Assembly (NCBI GenBank): GCA_019828595.1
Contig: JAHQRK010000003.1
Coordinates: 3,348,001-3,412,000, forward strand
Source: Aphanomyces cochlioides
Taxonomy: Eukaryota > Oomycota > Saprolegniomycetes > Saprolegniales > Verrucalvaceae
Direction of reading: 5' to 3'
DNA: 64,000 nt
The translations under genes and the position numbers were made by a program. This document shows, in pieces, positions 22,201-34,453 of the stretch. How positions within the stretch are numbered: position 1 is the first letter of the stretch; every line of letters starts with the position of its first letter. The notes below the pieces were generated by a model that was not told where the DNA came from, did no database searches, and worked only from the letters and a program-made list of their open reading frames with translations.

Positions 22201-23391
22201 TGGCGCAATGTCTGGAAGCAATGGGCTCAAATTCCAATGACAATGAAGACACCACACGAGCCTACGCTGAGTCAGATGACACAAATGCCATTGTGGATGT
22301 CGTCGCACCCTCTCTTTCAAGTCCCGGGTCGAGACGGGATATCGTCGCTTGCAATCACGCTTCAAAACCATCGCGACTGGTACAGACACCTTGCTCAGAG
22401 AAGCATACACTGCCTTGAAGACTTGTTGACTCCAGGTCGAACGTGGCCAACCTACGATGAGTTTCGTGAGTCGATGGAAGACCACCTAGATCACTTCGTC
22501 GAAGAATTACCTGTCCCGACATCCTTCAAGCACTTTTACAAGCTGGTGACGCTGATTGCAACGAATGTTTGGACTCAAGCCAACAAGCGGCTAGACGCCC
22601 CGGTTGAAAACGATCCTAGTCCGCAAACGGTGATTTCATATCGACAAGGAGATGTCGACGTACCGTTCAAGTCGTGGACAACGAAAATCATCAAGCGAGT
22701 GAGCTTCCATGCTCCTTTGTTAACGCGGCCGCATCCCTTCCACTCTAGCACACGTGAGACTCGAGCGAAAATCGCCAAATACCTTTCACATTTTGTCAAG
22801 CCTTTTGCCAGTCTTGTGACGCCAGTTCAAGCAGATCTATGGACGCGAATTCTCTACGACATCATCCCAGTGGGCAATAAATTCAAGTACTAGGAGGCCA
22901 CTGACCCAAGAGCACTTCGATGCTGCTACCCGAATTGTTATGCGCGAGAAACATTGCGGCACTTGTTCATGGAATGCACAATCACACGAGATCTTTGGCT
23001 ACAACATCGTGAGGCATGGAGTTTGTTTGGGGTTCGCTTTACCTGGGAGTGGGTCGAAAACATCGATGCTTTTCAAGTCGCGCAGCGATGGGCTCGATAT
23101 CGAGACGTTCTCCATCGGCTCTGGTTTATGCTTGCTTGCGGCATTCTTCACCTCCTATGGACACACCGAAACAAAGTCAAGTTTGACGGAGCCAAGACAC
23201 CACACTTACCAGCGTTGAACGATGTTGCGTTGACTTTTTGGGCGTCTAATGTCCGCCGATGGCTTCGCCACATTCACGATCAAGACACCTATCAACAGGC
23301 AATGATTATCCTTGGATTGTTAAGACACCGTGGTTCGTACCGCCGATTTTTGAGTAAACATCCCGCAATCTTCAAGTTCAAGTTGGCTTGA
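19264..23391 (+). pseudogene. Retrotransposon ORF2 (APE endonuclease / reverse transcriptase), copy 2, broken by TAG
   Basis: ORF2 nicks target DNA and copies the element RNA there. The endonuclease shows TANING, ALQETKF, GDFN, LDYIF and TDH motifs. The reverse transcriptase shows FLDFEKAYD, GVKQGDPLS, FADDTSL and KYLG. A C-terminal C-x4-C-x7-H-x4-C motif (zf-RVT-like) is encoded near 22922-22978. The frame is open from 19210, in the +1 frame relative to ORF1, with no ATG before the catalytic Asn; the first in-frame ATG falls after it. TAG at 22891-22893 replaces the AAA codon of copy 3 and would remove the zinc-binding tail, although the same frame continues to TGA at 23389-23391. Otherwise roughly nine in ten residues match copy 3 by eye. 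Confidence 0.9.
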
Positions 23392-25235
23392 TTACTCCGG
23401 CTCGATTAGTCAACATGATGGATCTACAAGTTGAAGTGAGATCTTTGTTTGAATTGAAGCAAACTTACCCGCAAGCGCGCCAAAGTTTTGAAGGCAAGTC
23501 CAACCAAGTTGAAATTCAACTACAAAAATCAAGAAAAATCGACAATTCAAGGGTGAATTACGAAATTAAAAAATTGGGCAGCGCTTCGCACAAAATCGGC
23601 GAGGTCTTTCGGAAAGACTTGGTGGTTTTCGCCAACTTCGCTTGAAAAAGCAAGAAAAAAACAAGCTAAGCACAAAAGTCAAGCAAAAACAAAGGAAACA
23701 ACTTACGAAGTTGGTCGAATGGACCTCGGATGGCTGGCCCGGCGTAGCCAATTCCCACCTTCTTGGACGCGCCGACGACGAATCATCGGCGCCAAAATGG
23801 GCGACCGGTCGCAAAAATCGCTCGTTTTCCTAAACAAGTCATACCAACAAGCACGAGATACAAACCAAGCCAAATCGCTGAAGTCTTCCTTGAAGCCCGG
23901 GGCATCCCCTTGAGACAAAGTCCCAAGGGTTGAAAGTCGCGGCCGAAGCCACGACTCGACGGCGGCAAAGTAAAAAGGCAACGCGCCCTCAAGAAGTATC
24001 CGGGTAGGGGGACTACCAACTGGCCTAGGAGCGATCGGAGGTATCCCCCCCTCGTCACACCCCACAGCCAGCTTTTTTCGGCACTCCAAGCGACACGCTG
24101 GCGACTCCACAAAAGCAGAGCCGACTTGGAAAAAAGTCTTCGCGCTTTTCTTCCTTGAACGCCTTGGACGCCTTCTTCTCAAAAGCCAGCCGAATCAAAC
24201 CACGAGCAGAAAGACGGGTGAGGCCCTGCGTCCCGACACTCACGAAGGGACGGAGATTTGACCGCTCGCTATTCGCTCCAGCTGGCTCTTGTTCTTGAAC
24301 GCCTTGAATCTTGTCTTCCTTGAAGCCCATCGCCTTCTTCAGCCTTCGTGTATCGCGGTCGCACCCATCGCACCCATGGCAGATCGCACCCACGGCAAGT
24401 CGCACCCACGGCAAGTCACACGAGCGTCGGCATAGCAAGCGGCAAAAACACGGCAGCACGGACACGGTAGCGGCAACAACGACACGGCACAGCAAGCGAC
24501 CACAGCAGCAGCAGCACGGCACACCAAGCGGCAACAACAGCACAACACGACCACGAACAGCAACTTCAGCGGCCAAACGAAGCAGCAGAGCGACAGCATC
24601 ACGGCGGCATGGCAGCGGCAAAATTGAAAAATGGCCAAGGAACTTTTCAAAACATCCTCAAGGAAGTTCTCCGCCACTCAAATTTTCAAGTCCGGCAAGA
24701 AAAAAATCCAGTGAACTTCCTCTGGCAAGACCATACAAACATCAAGACACGATCAACGACCCAAGAACATGCGACAACAAGGCACCCATGACGACTGCAC
24801 AATCGACGGTGACGCACCAACGTCACGACGATGGCACTTTGCGACAAGAAAAAATCCAGTGGAAGATTAGTTCACACATCATCTGGTGCCAATGGTCCTG
24901 TCCAAGATTAGTCAAAGCAACATGTGGACGTTCTGAAGCCAGTCCAAGATTACTCCACACCCATCTGACGTCGAAGACAAGACAAGTCTGTCCCATGTCC
25001 ACATCACCCAAGACCATTCATGTTGTTACACGACTTGAAGACCACAATCGACAGCACATGCGACGTGTCAAGAAGCCAACTTTTACCTGTATCAACTGAT
25101 ACAACAAAAATCAAGTTTCAAGAGGTAAATCTGCTTGCGTTCAAATCTCACAAGCACCAATATTATTCACTCAAGAGTGATTAATGACGGTCATTATTAT
25201 TTAGCGTATAATTAAATTCAATATACGCGATTGTA
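23392..25235 (+). other. Long 3' UTR of copy 2
   Basis: No credible gene is present. The first 250 bp and everything from about 24137 onward are recognisably homologous to copies 1 and 3. The middle (about 23650-24137) does not align by eye with the corresponding part of copies 1 and 3. A CA/GC-rich low-complexity stretch lies near 24380-24620, and the end (25167-25235) is the hairpin block ending in CGATTGTA. Confidence 0.75.
25167..25235 (+). other. Hairpin-rich 3' terminus of copy 2
   Basis: The same three inverted repeats as in copy 1, the third with a T-to-C change in its A/T-rich interior, then CGATTGTA joined to the tRNA stub. Preservation in a copy whose 3' UTR is otherwise clearly diverged supports function. 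Confidence 0.65.
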
Positions 25236-25252
25236 CACTGAGCTAACCCCCC
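25236..25252 (-). pseudogene. 17-nt 5' stub of tRNA-Trp (right target-site duplication of copy 2)
   Basis: Identical to 16628-16644. It is followed by the normal upstream spacer, so removing the element plus one duplication restores an ordinary array unit. Confidence 0.92.
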
Positions 25253-25878
25253 GTTCATACTATTTACACTTCTCTCATTCTACACACCATCTCTCTGCAT
25301 TTACATCTTCCTTAACCTGCAACCATACATTCACTCACAGAAACCATACAAAGGCTACGTACAGTCATATCAGTACATCTTCTACTCATTGCACATTTAT
25401 TGCACACTTGCCAAAATTCCTTTTGTAGCCCATCAAACTCAAATGAAAGACAAACGATACCTTTCTGTATGACCTCAAATTCTCTAGTTCGAACTTACCT
25501 GGGGTCACCACAACCCAAACTTTTTCCGTTCAACACGGCAAGTACTCTATAAGAGTTGTAATGTGGAAGTTATGGACTTCTGTGGATACAGGCACTAAAT
25601 AACATGTCAACTTTAGAATAGATCAGATCTTTCTATTCATGTGTACTTGTCACAAGCGTCTAAACGTTGCAAACCTCCAACCAAAAGTCTCCGATGCAAA
25701 TGAGAAATAGCTTTCATAGTTCATCCGAGAAACGAGATAATATTGAGTGGTGTGACTATGTATGAAGTGTGCTGAGCAGGCAAAATAACGGTGCTTTGTG
25801 GTACGCAGGGAGTATTGATTCGGAGGTGAAAATGTCAAAGTGTATCTGTGGCTCATTAGTCGGTGTGCACTACACACA

Positions 25879-25950
25879 GCGCGAGTAGCTCAGTGGTAGA
25901 GCGTCAGATTGCAGCTCTGAGGGTCACTGGTTCGAACCCGGTCTGGCGCT
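25879..25950 (+). tRNA. tRNA-Cys(GCA), array M unit 14
   Basis: First Cys gene after copy 2; GTACGCAG upstream variant. Confidence 0.95.
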
Positions 25951-26330
25951 GTCTTTTACCTTTTATACTTTTAAAAAATTCTATTTTTACTCTTGACTCC
26001 TAGCTTCATCCTTTCTAGTTGTATCACTTACACGTCGAGTCTCTATCTCCAGCAAAGACATATGGATATATATGAAAAATATGCACATTGATGTATGGTA
26101 TCTCCTCAAACGGACACGAAGACCATCAATTCGATTTGAAAAACCAAGCTGGCTGGAGTCCTCCTGGTATCGATTTTCGAAAAACTAACCGTCGGGATAG
26201 GTGGGTGTATGTAGTATTCCTTTTTGCAAGTGCAAAGCTACAATACAGGTTGTAGTGGGGCGAATATAAACGGAGTGACTCGGGTGAAGGATTGACAAAA
26301 GTGTGCATGTTGATTCGAAAGATAAAAAGC

Positions 26331-26402
26331 TGAGGAGTAAGGGAGTTGAACCCTTGACCGTTGGGACTGGAATCCAACGCTCTACCACTGAGCTAACCCC
26401 CC
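26331..26402 (-). tRNA. tRNA-Trp(CCA), array M unit 14
   Basis: Convergent partner of the Cys gene at 25879. Confidence 0.88.
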
Positions 26403-27028
26403 GTTCATACTATTTACACTTCTCTCATTCTACACACCATCTCTCTGCATTTACATCTTCCTTAACCTGCAACCATACATTCACTCACAGAAACCATACA
26501 AAGGCTACGTACAGTCATATCAGTACATCTTCTACTCATTGCACATTTATTGCACACTTGCCAAAATTCCTTTTGTAGCCCATCAAACTCAAATGAAAGA
26601 CAAACGATACCTTTCTGTATGACCTCAAATTCTCTAGTTCGAACTTACCTGGGGTCACCACAACCCAAACTTTTTCCGTTCAACACGGCAAGTACTCTAT
26701 AAGAGTTGTAATGTGGAAGTTATGGACTTCTGTGGATACAGGCACTAAATAACATGTCAACTTTAGAATAGATCAGATCTTTCTATTCATGTGTACTTGT
26801 CACAAGCGTCTAAACGTTGCAAACCTCCAACCAAAAGTCTCCGATGCAAATGAGAAATAGCTTTCATAGTTCATCCGAGAAACGAGATAATATTGAGTGG
26901 TGTGACTATGTATGAAGTGTGCTGAGCAGGCAAAATAACGGTGCTTTGTGGTATGTAGGGAGTATTGATTCGGAGGTGAAAATGTCAAAGTGTATCTGTG
27001 GCTCATTAGTCGGTGTGCACTACACACA

Positions 27029-27100
27029 GCGCGAGTAGCTCAGTGGTAGAGCGTCAGATTGCAGCTCTGAGGGTCACTGGTTCGAACCCGGTCTGGCGCT
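27029..27100 (+). tRNA. tRNA-Cys(GCA), array M unit 15
   Basis: Gene unchanged; GTATGTAG upstream variant. Confidence 0.95.
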
Positions 27101-27480
27101 GTCTTTTACCTTTTATACTTTTAAAAAATTCTATTTTTACTCTTGACTCCTAGCTTCATCCTTTCTAGTTGTATCACTTACACGTCGAGTCTCTATCTCC
27201 AGCAAAGACATATGGATATATATGAAAAATATGCACATTGATGTATGGTATCTCCTCAAACGGACACGAAGACCATCAATTCGATTTGAAAAACCAAGCT
27301 GGCTGGAGTCCTCCTGGTATCGATTTTCGAAAAACTAACCGTCGGGATAGGTGGGTGTATGTAGTATTCCTTTTTGCAAGTGCAAAGCTACAATACAGGT
27401 TGTAGTGGGGCGAATATAAACGGAGTGACTCGGGTGAAGGATTGACAAAAGTGTGCATGTTGATTCGAAAGATAAAAAGC

Positions 27481-27552
27481 TGAGGAGTAAGGGAGTTGAA
27501 CCCTTGACCGTTGGGACTGGAATCCAACGCTCTACCACTGAGCTAACCCCCC
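27481..27552 (-). tRNA. tRNA-Trp(CCA), array M unit 15
   Basis: Convergent partner of the Cys gene at 27029. Confidence 0.88.
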
Positions 27553-28179
27553 GTTCATACTATTTACACTTCTCTCATTCTACACACCATCTCTCTGCAT
27601 TTACATCTTCCTTAACCTGCAACCATACATTCACTCACAGAAACCATACAAAGGCTACGTACAGTCATATCAGTACATCTTCTACTCATTGCACATTTAT
27701 TGCACACTTGCCAAAATTCCTTTTGTAGCCCATCAAACTCAAATGAAAGACAAACGATACCTTTCTGTATGACCTCAAATTCTCTAGTTCGAACTTACCT
27801 GGGGTCACCACAACCCAAACTTTTTCCGTTCAACACGGCAAGTACTCTATAAGAGTTGTAATGTGGAAGTTATGGACTTCTGTGGATACAGGCACTAAAT
27901 AACATGTCAACTTTAGAATAGATCAGATCTTTCTATTCATGTGTACTTGTCACAAGCGTCTAAACGTTGCAAACCTCCAACCAAAAGTCTCCGATGCAAA
28001 TGAGAAATAGCTTTCATAGTTCATCCGAGAAACGAGATAATATTGAGTGGTGTGACTATGTATGAAGTGTGCTGAGCAGGCAAAATAACGGTGCTTTGTG
28101 GTATGTAGGGAGTATTGATTCGGAGGTGAAAATGTCAAAGTGTATCTGTGGCTCATTAGTCGGTGTGTCACTACACACA

Positions 28180-28251
28180 GCGCGAGTAGCTCAGTGGTAG
28201 AGCGTCAGATTGCAGCTCTGAGGGTCACTGGTTCGAACCCGGTCTGGCGCT
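28180..28251 (+). tRNA. tRNA-Cys(GCA), array M unit 16
   Basis: Gene unchanged; one extra base upstream (GTGTGTCACTAC) and the GTATGTAG variant. Confidence 0.95.
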
Positions 28252-28631
28252 GTCTTTTACCTTTTATACTTTTAAAAAATTCTATTTTTACTCTTGACTC
28301 CTAGCTTCATCCTTTCTAGTTGTATCACTTACACGTCGAGTCTCTATCTCCAGCAAAGACATATGGATATATATGAAAAATATGCACATTGATGTATGGT
28401 ATCTCCTCAAACGGACACGAAGACCATCAATTCGATTTGAAAAACCAAGCTGGCTGGAGTCCTCCTGGTATCGATTTTCGAAAAACTAACCGTCGGGATA
28501 GGTGGGTGTATGTAGTATTCCTTTTTGCAAGTGCAAAGCTACAATACAGGTTGTAGTGGGGCGAATATAAACGGAGTGACTCGGGTGAAGGATTGACAAA
28601 AGTGTGCATGTTGATTCGAAAGATAAAAAGC

Positions 28632-28703
28632 TGAGGAGTAAGGGAGTTGAACCCTTGACCGTTGGGACTGGAATCCAACGCTCTACCACTGAGCTAACCC
28701 CCC
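28632..28703 (-). tRNA. tRNA-Trp(CCA), array M unit 16
   Basis: Convergent partner of the Cys gene at 28180. Confidence 0.88.
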
Positions 28704-29329
28704 GTTCATACTATTTACACTTCTCTCATTCTACACACCATCTCTCTGCATTTACATCTTCCTTAACCTGCAACCATACATTCACTCACAGAAACCATAC
28801 AAAGGCTACGTACAGTCATATCAGTACATCTTCTACTCATTGCACATTTATTGCACACTTGCCAAAATTCCTTTTGTAGCCCATCAAACTCAAATGAAAG
28901 ACAAACGATACCTTTCTGTATGACCTCAAATTCTCTAGTTCGAACTTACCTGGGGTCACCACAACCCAAACTTTTTCCGTTCAACACGGCAAGTACTCTA
29001 TAAGAGTTGTAATGTGGAAGTTATGGACTTCTGTGGATACAGGCACTAAATAACATGTCAACTTTAGAATAGATCAGATCTTTCTATTCATGTGTACTTG
29101 TCACAAGCGTCTAAACGTTGCAAACCTCCAACCAAAAGTCTCCGATGCAAATGAGAAATAGCTTTCATAGTTCATCCGAGAAACGAGATAATATTGAGTG
29201 GTGTGACTATGTATGAAGTGTGCTGAGCAGGCAAAATAACGGTGCTTTGTGGTACGCAGGGAGTATTGATTCGGAGGTGAAAATGTCAAAGTGTATCTGT
29301 GGCTCATTAGTCGGTGTGCACTACACACA

Positions 29330-29401
29330 GCGCGAGTAGCTCAGTGGTAGAGCGTCAGATTGCAGCTCTGAGGGTCACTGGTTCGAACCCGGTCTGGCGC
29401 T
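29330..29401 (+). tRNA. tRNA-Cys(GCA), array M unit 17
   Basis: Gene unchanged; GTACGCAG upstream variant. Confidence 0.95.
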
Positions 29402-29780
29402 GTCTTTTACCTTTTATACTTTTAAAAAATTCTATTTTTACTCTTGACTCCTAGCTTCATCCTTTCTAGTTGTATCACTTACACGTCGAGTCTCTATCTC
29501 CAGCAAAGACATATGGATATATATGAAAAATATGCACATTGATGTATGGTATCTCCTCAAACGGACACGAAGACCATCAATTCGATTTGAAAAACCAAGC
29601 TGGCTGGAGTCCTCCTGGTATCGATTTTCGAAAAACTAACCGTCGGGATAGGTGGGTGTATGTAGTATCCTTTTTGCAAGTGCAAAGCTACAATACAGGT
29701 TGTAGTGGGGCGAATATAAACGGAGTGACTCGGGTGAAGGATTGACAAAAGTGTGCATGTTGATTCGAAAGATAAAAAGC

Positions 29781-29852
29781 TGAGGAGTAAGGGAGTTGAA
29801 CCCTTGACCGTTGGGACTGGAATCCAACGCTCTACCACTGAGCTAACCCCCC
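29781..29852 (-). tRNA. tRNA-Trp(CCA), array M unit 17
   Basis: Partner of the Cys gene at 29330; the spacer between them is 379 bp because one T is missing near 29669. Confidence 0.88.
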
Positions 29853-30478
29853 GTTCATACTATTTACACTTCTCTCATTCTACACACCATCTCTCTGCAT
29901 TTACATCTTCCTTAACCTGCAACCATACATTCACTCACAGAAACCATACAAAGGCTACGTACAGTCATATCAGTACATCTTCTACTCATTGCACATTTAT
30001 TGCACACTTGCCAAAATTCCTTTTGTAGCCCATCAAACTCAAATGAAAGACAAACGATACCTTTCTGTATGACCTCAAATTCTCTAGTTCGAACTTACCT
30101 GGGGTCACCACAACCCAAACTTTTTCCGTTCAACACGGCAAGTACTCTATAAGAGTTGTAATGTGGAAGTTATGGACTTCTGTGGATACAGGCACTAAAT
30201 AACATGTCAACTTTAGAATAGATCAGATCTTTCTATTCATGTGTACTTGTCACAAGCGTCTAAACGTTGCAAACCTCCAACCAAAAGTCTCCGATGCAAA
30301 TGAGAAATAGCTTTCATAGTTCATCCGAGAAACGAGATAATATTGAGTGGTGTGACTATGTATGAAGTGTGCTGAGCAGGCAAAATAACGGTGCTTTGTG
30401 GTACGCAGGGAGTATTGATTCGGAGGTGAAAATGTCAAAGTGTATCTGTGGCTCATTAGTCGGTGTGCACTACACACA

Positions 30479-30550
30479 GCGCGAGTAGCTCAGTGGTAGA
30501 GCGTCAGATTGCAGCTCTGAGGGTCACTGGTTCGAACCCGGTCTGGCGCT
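30479..30550 (+). tRNA. tRNA-Cys(GCA), array M unit 18
   Basis: Gene unchanged; GTACGCAG upstream variant. Confidence 0.95.
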
Positions 30551-30930
30551 GTCTTTTACCTTTTATACTTTTAAAAAATTCTATTTTTACTCTTGACTCC
30601 TAGCTTCATCCTTTCTAGTTGTATCACTTACACGTCGAGTCTCTATCTCCAGCAAAGACATATGGATATATATGAAAAATATGCACATTGATGTATGGTA
30701 TCTCCTCAAACGGACACGAAGACCATCAATTCGATTTGAAAAACCAAGCTGGCTGGAGTCCTCCTGGTATCGATTTTCGAAAAACTAACCGTCGGGATAG
30801 GTGGGTGTATGTAGTATTCCTTTTTGCAAGTGCAAAGCTACAATACAGGTTGTAGTGGGGCGAATATAAACGGAGTGACTCGGGTGAAGGATTGACAAAA
30901 GTGTGCATGTTGATTCGAAAGATAAAAAGC

Positions 30931-31002
30931 TGAGGAGTAAGGGAGTTGAACCCTTGACCGTTGGGACTGGAATCCAACGCTCTACCACTGAGCTAACCCC
31001 CC
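30931..31002 (-). tRNA. tRNA-Trp(CCA), array M unit 18
   Basis: Convergent partner of the Cys gene at 30479. Confidence 0.88.
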
Positions 31003-31628
31003 GTTCATACTATTTACACTTCTCTCATTCTACACACCATCTCTCTGCATTTACATCTTCCTTAACCTGCAACCATACATTCACTCACAGAAACCATACA
31101 AAGGCTACGTACAGTCATATCAGTACATCTTCTACTCATTGCACATTTATTGCACACTTGCCAAAATTCCTTTTGTAGCCCATCAAACTCAAATGAAAGA
31201 CAAACGATACCTTTCTGTATGACCTCAAATTCTCTAGTTCGAACTTACCTGGGGTCACCACAACCCAAACTTTTTCCGTTCAACACGGCAAGTACTCTAT
31301 AAGAGTTGTAATGTGGAAGTTATGGACTTCTGTGGATACAGGCACTAAATAACATGTCAACTTTAGAATAGATCAGATCTTTCTATTCATGTGTACTTGT
31401 CACAAGCGTCTAAACGTTGCAAACCTCCAACCAAAAGTCTCCGATGCAAATGAGAAATAGCTTTCATAGTTCATCCGAGAAACGAGATAATATTGAGTGG
31501 TGTGACTATGTATGAAGTGTGCTGAGCAGGCAAAATAACGGTGCTTTGTGGTATGTAGGGAGTATTGATTCGGAGGTGAAAATGTCAAAGTGTATCTGTG
31601 GCTCATTAGTCGGTGTGCACTACACACA

Positions 31629-31700
31629 GCGCGAGTAGCTCAGTGGTAGAGCGTCAGATTGCAGCTCTGAGGGTCACTGGTTCGAACCCGGTCTGGCGCT
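31629..31700 (+). tRNA. tRNA-Cys(GCA), array M unit 19
   Basis: Gene unchanged; starts the long run of GTATGTAG units. Confidence 0.95.
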
Positions 31701-32080
31701 GTCTTTTACCTTTTATACTTTTAAAAAATTCTATTTTTACTCTTGACTCCTAGCTTCATCCTTTCTAGTTGTATCACTTACACGTCGAGTCTCTATCTCC
31801 AGCAAAGACATATGGATATATATGAAAAATATGCACATTGATGTATGGTATCTCCTCAAACGGACACGAAGACCATCAATTCGATTTGAAAAACCAAGCT
31901 GGCTGGAGTCCTCCTGGTATCGATTTTCGAAAAACTAACCGTCGGGATAGGTGGGTGTATGTAGTATTCCTTTTTGCAAGTGCAAAGCTACAATACAGGT
32001 TGTAGTGGGGCGAATATAAACGGAGTGACTCGGGTGAAGGATTGACAAAAGTGTGCATGTTGATTCGAAAGATAAAAAGC

Positions 32081-32152
32081 TGAGGAGTAAGGGAGTTGAA
32101 CCCTTGACCGTTGGGACTGGAATCCAACGCTCTACCACTGAGCTAACCCCCC
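32081..32152 (-). tRNA. tRNA-Trp(CCA), array M unit 19
   Basis: Convergent partner of the Cys gene at 31629. Confidence 0.88.
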
Positions 32153-32778
32153 GTTCATACTATTTACACTTCTCTCATTCTACACACCATCTCTCTGCAT
32201 TTACATCTTCCTTAACCTGCAACCATACATTCACTCACAGAAACCATACAAAGGCTACGTACAGTCATATCAGTACATCTTCTACTCATTGCACATTTAT
32301 TGCACACTTGCCAAAATTCCTTTTGTAGCCCATCAAACTCAAATGAAAGACAAACGATACCTTTCTGTATGACCTCAAATTCTCTAGTTCGAACTTACCT
32401 GGGGTCACCACAACCCAAACTTTTTCCGTTCAACACGGCAAGTACTCTATAAGAGTTGTAATGTGGAAGTTATGGACTTCTGTGGATACAGGCACTAAAT
32501 AACATGTCAACTTTAGAATAGATCAGATCTTTCTATTCATGTGTACTTGTCACAAGCGTCTAAACGTTGCAAACCTCCAACCAAAAGTCTCCGATGCAAA
32601 TGAGAAATAGCTTTCATAGTTCATCCGAGAAACGAGATAATATTGAGTGGTGTGACTATGTATGAAGTGTGCTGAGCAGGCAAAATAACGGTGCTTTGTG
32701 GTATGTAGGGAGTATTGATTCGGAGGTGAAAATGTCAAAGTGTATCTGTGGCTCATTAGTCGGTGTGCACTACACACA

Positions 32779-32850
32779 GCGCGAGTAGCTCAGTGGTAGA
32801 GCGTCAGATTGCAGCTCTGAGGGTCACTGGTTCGAACCCGGTCTGGCGCT
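32779..32850 (+). tRNA. tRNA-Cys(GCA), array M unit 20
   Basis: Gene unchanged; GTATGTAG upstream variant. Confidence 0.95.
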
Positions 32851-33231
32851 GTCTTTTACCTTTTATACTTTTAAAAAATTCTATTTTTACTCTTGACTCC
32901 TAGCTTCATCCTTTCTAGTTGTATCACTTACACGTCGAGTCTCTATCTCCAGCAAAGACATATGGATATATATGAAAAATATGCACATTGATGTATGGTA
33001 TCTCCTCAAACGGACACGAAGACCATCAATTCGATTTGAAAAACCAAGCTGGCTGGAGTCCTCCTGGTATCGATTTTCGAAAAACTAACCGTCGGGATAG
33101 GTGGGTGTATGTAGTATTCCTTTTTGCAAGTGCAAAGCTACAATACAGGTTGTAGTGGGGCGAATATAAAACGGAGTGACTCGGGTGAAGGATTGACAAA
33201 AGTGTGCATGTTGATTCGAAAGATAAAAAGC

Positions 33232-33303
33232 TGAGGAGTAAGGGAGTTGAACCCTTGACCGTTGGGACTGGAATCCAACGCTCTACCACTGAGCTAACCC
33301 CCC
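33232..33303 (-). tRNA. tRNA-Trp(CCA), array M unit 20
   Basis: Partner of the Cys gene at 32779; spacer is 381 bp because of an extra A near 33171. Confidence 0.88.
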
Positions 33304-33929
33304 GTTCATACTATTTACACTTCTCTCATTCTACACACCATCTCTCTGCATTTACATCTTCCTTAACCTGCAACCATACATTCACTCACAGAAACCATAC
33401 AAAGGCTACGTACAGTCATATCAGTACATCTTCTACTCATTGCACATTTATTGCACACTTGCCAAAATTCCTTTTGTAGCCCATCAAACTCAAATGAAAG
33501 ACAAACGATACCTTTCTGTATGACCTCAAATTCTCTAGTTCGAACTTACCTGGGGTCACCACAACCCAAACTTTTTCCGTTCAACACGGCAAGTACTCTA
33601 TAAGAGTTGTAATGTGGAAGTTATGGACTTCTGTGGATACAGGCACTAAATAACATGTCAACTTTAGAATAGATCAGATCTTTCTATTCATGTGTACTTG
33701 TCACAAGCGTCTAAACGTTGCAAACCTCCAACCAAAAGTCTCCGATGCAAATGAGAAATAGCTTTCATAGTTCATCCGAGAAACGAGATAATATTGAGTG
33801 GTGTGACTATGTATGAAGTGTGCTGAGCAGGCAAAATAACGGTGCTTTGTGGTATGTAGGGAGTATTGATTCGGAGGTGAAAATGTCAAAGTGTATCTGT
33901 GGCTCATTAGTCGGTGTGCACTACACACA

Positions 33930-34001
33930 GCGCGAGTAGCTCAGTGGTAGAGCGTCAGATTGCAGCTCTGAGGGTCACTGGTTCGAACCCGGTCTGGCGC
34001 T
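33930..34001 (+). tRNA. tRNA-Cys(GCA), array M unit 21
   Basis: Gene unchanged; GTATGTAG upstream variant. Confidence 0.95.
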
Positions 34002-34381
34002 GTCTTTTACCTTTTATACTTTTAAAAAATTCTATTTTTACTCTTGACTCCTAGCTTCATCCTTTCTAGTTGTATCACTTACACGTCGAGTCTCTATCTC
34101 CAGCAAAGACATATGGATATATATGAAAAATATGCACATTGATGTATGGTATCTCCTCAAACGGACACGAAGACCATCAATTCGATTTGAAAAACCAAGC
34201 TGGCTGGAGTCCTCCTGGTATCGATTTTCGAAAAACTAACCGTCGGGATAGGTGGGTGTATGTAGTATTCCTTTTTGCAAGTGCAAAGCTACAATACAGG
34301 TTGTAGTGGGGCGAATATAAACGGAGTGACTCGGGTGAAGGATTGACAAAAGTGTGCATGTTGATTCGAAAGATAAAAAGC

Positions 34382-34453
34382 TGAGGAGTAAGGGAGTTGA
34401 ACCCTTGACCGTTGGGACTGGAATCCAACGCTCTACCACTGAGCTAACCCCCC
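34382..34453 (-). tRNA. tRNA-Trp(CCA), array M unit 21
   Basis: Convergent partner of the Cys gene at 33930. Confidence 0.88.

Larger units (their letters stand above)
16645..25235 (+). mobile_element. tRNA-targeted non-LTR retrotransposon copy 2, near full length
   Basis: An 8591-bp element with a 65-nt 5' UTR, ORF1, an endonuclease/reverse transcriptase ORF2, a 1.84-kb 3' UTR and hairpin-rich 3' end without poly(A) or LTRs. It is flanked by a 17-bp duplication of tRNA-Trp nucleotides 1-17. The endonuclease is APE type, so this is a two-ORF element of the L1/Tx1 style; the clade cannot be fixed without a tree. It lies antisense to the tRNA gene, with its 5' end head-to-head with the regenerated Trp gene. 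ORF2 carries one in-frame TAG, so this copy is probably not autonomous. It is clearly diverged from copies 1 and 3, hence an older or different lineage. Confidence 0.95.

Noticed and set aside
16645..25235. LTR retrotransposon or retrovirus-like element
   Set aside because: No LTRs, protease, integrase or RNase H order. The APE endonuclease precedes the reverse transcriptase, and the 3' end is fixed at a target-primed junction.
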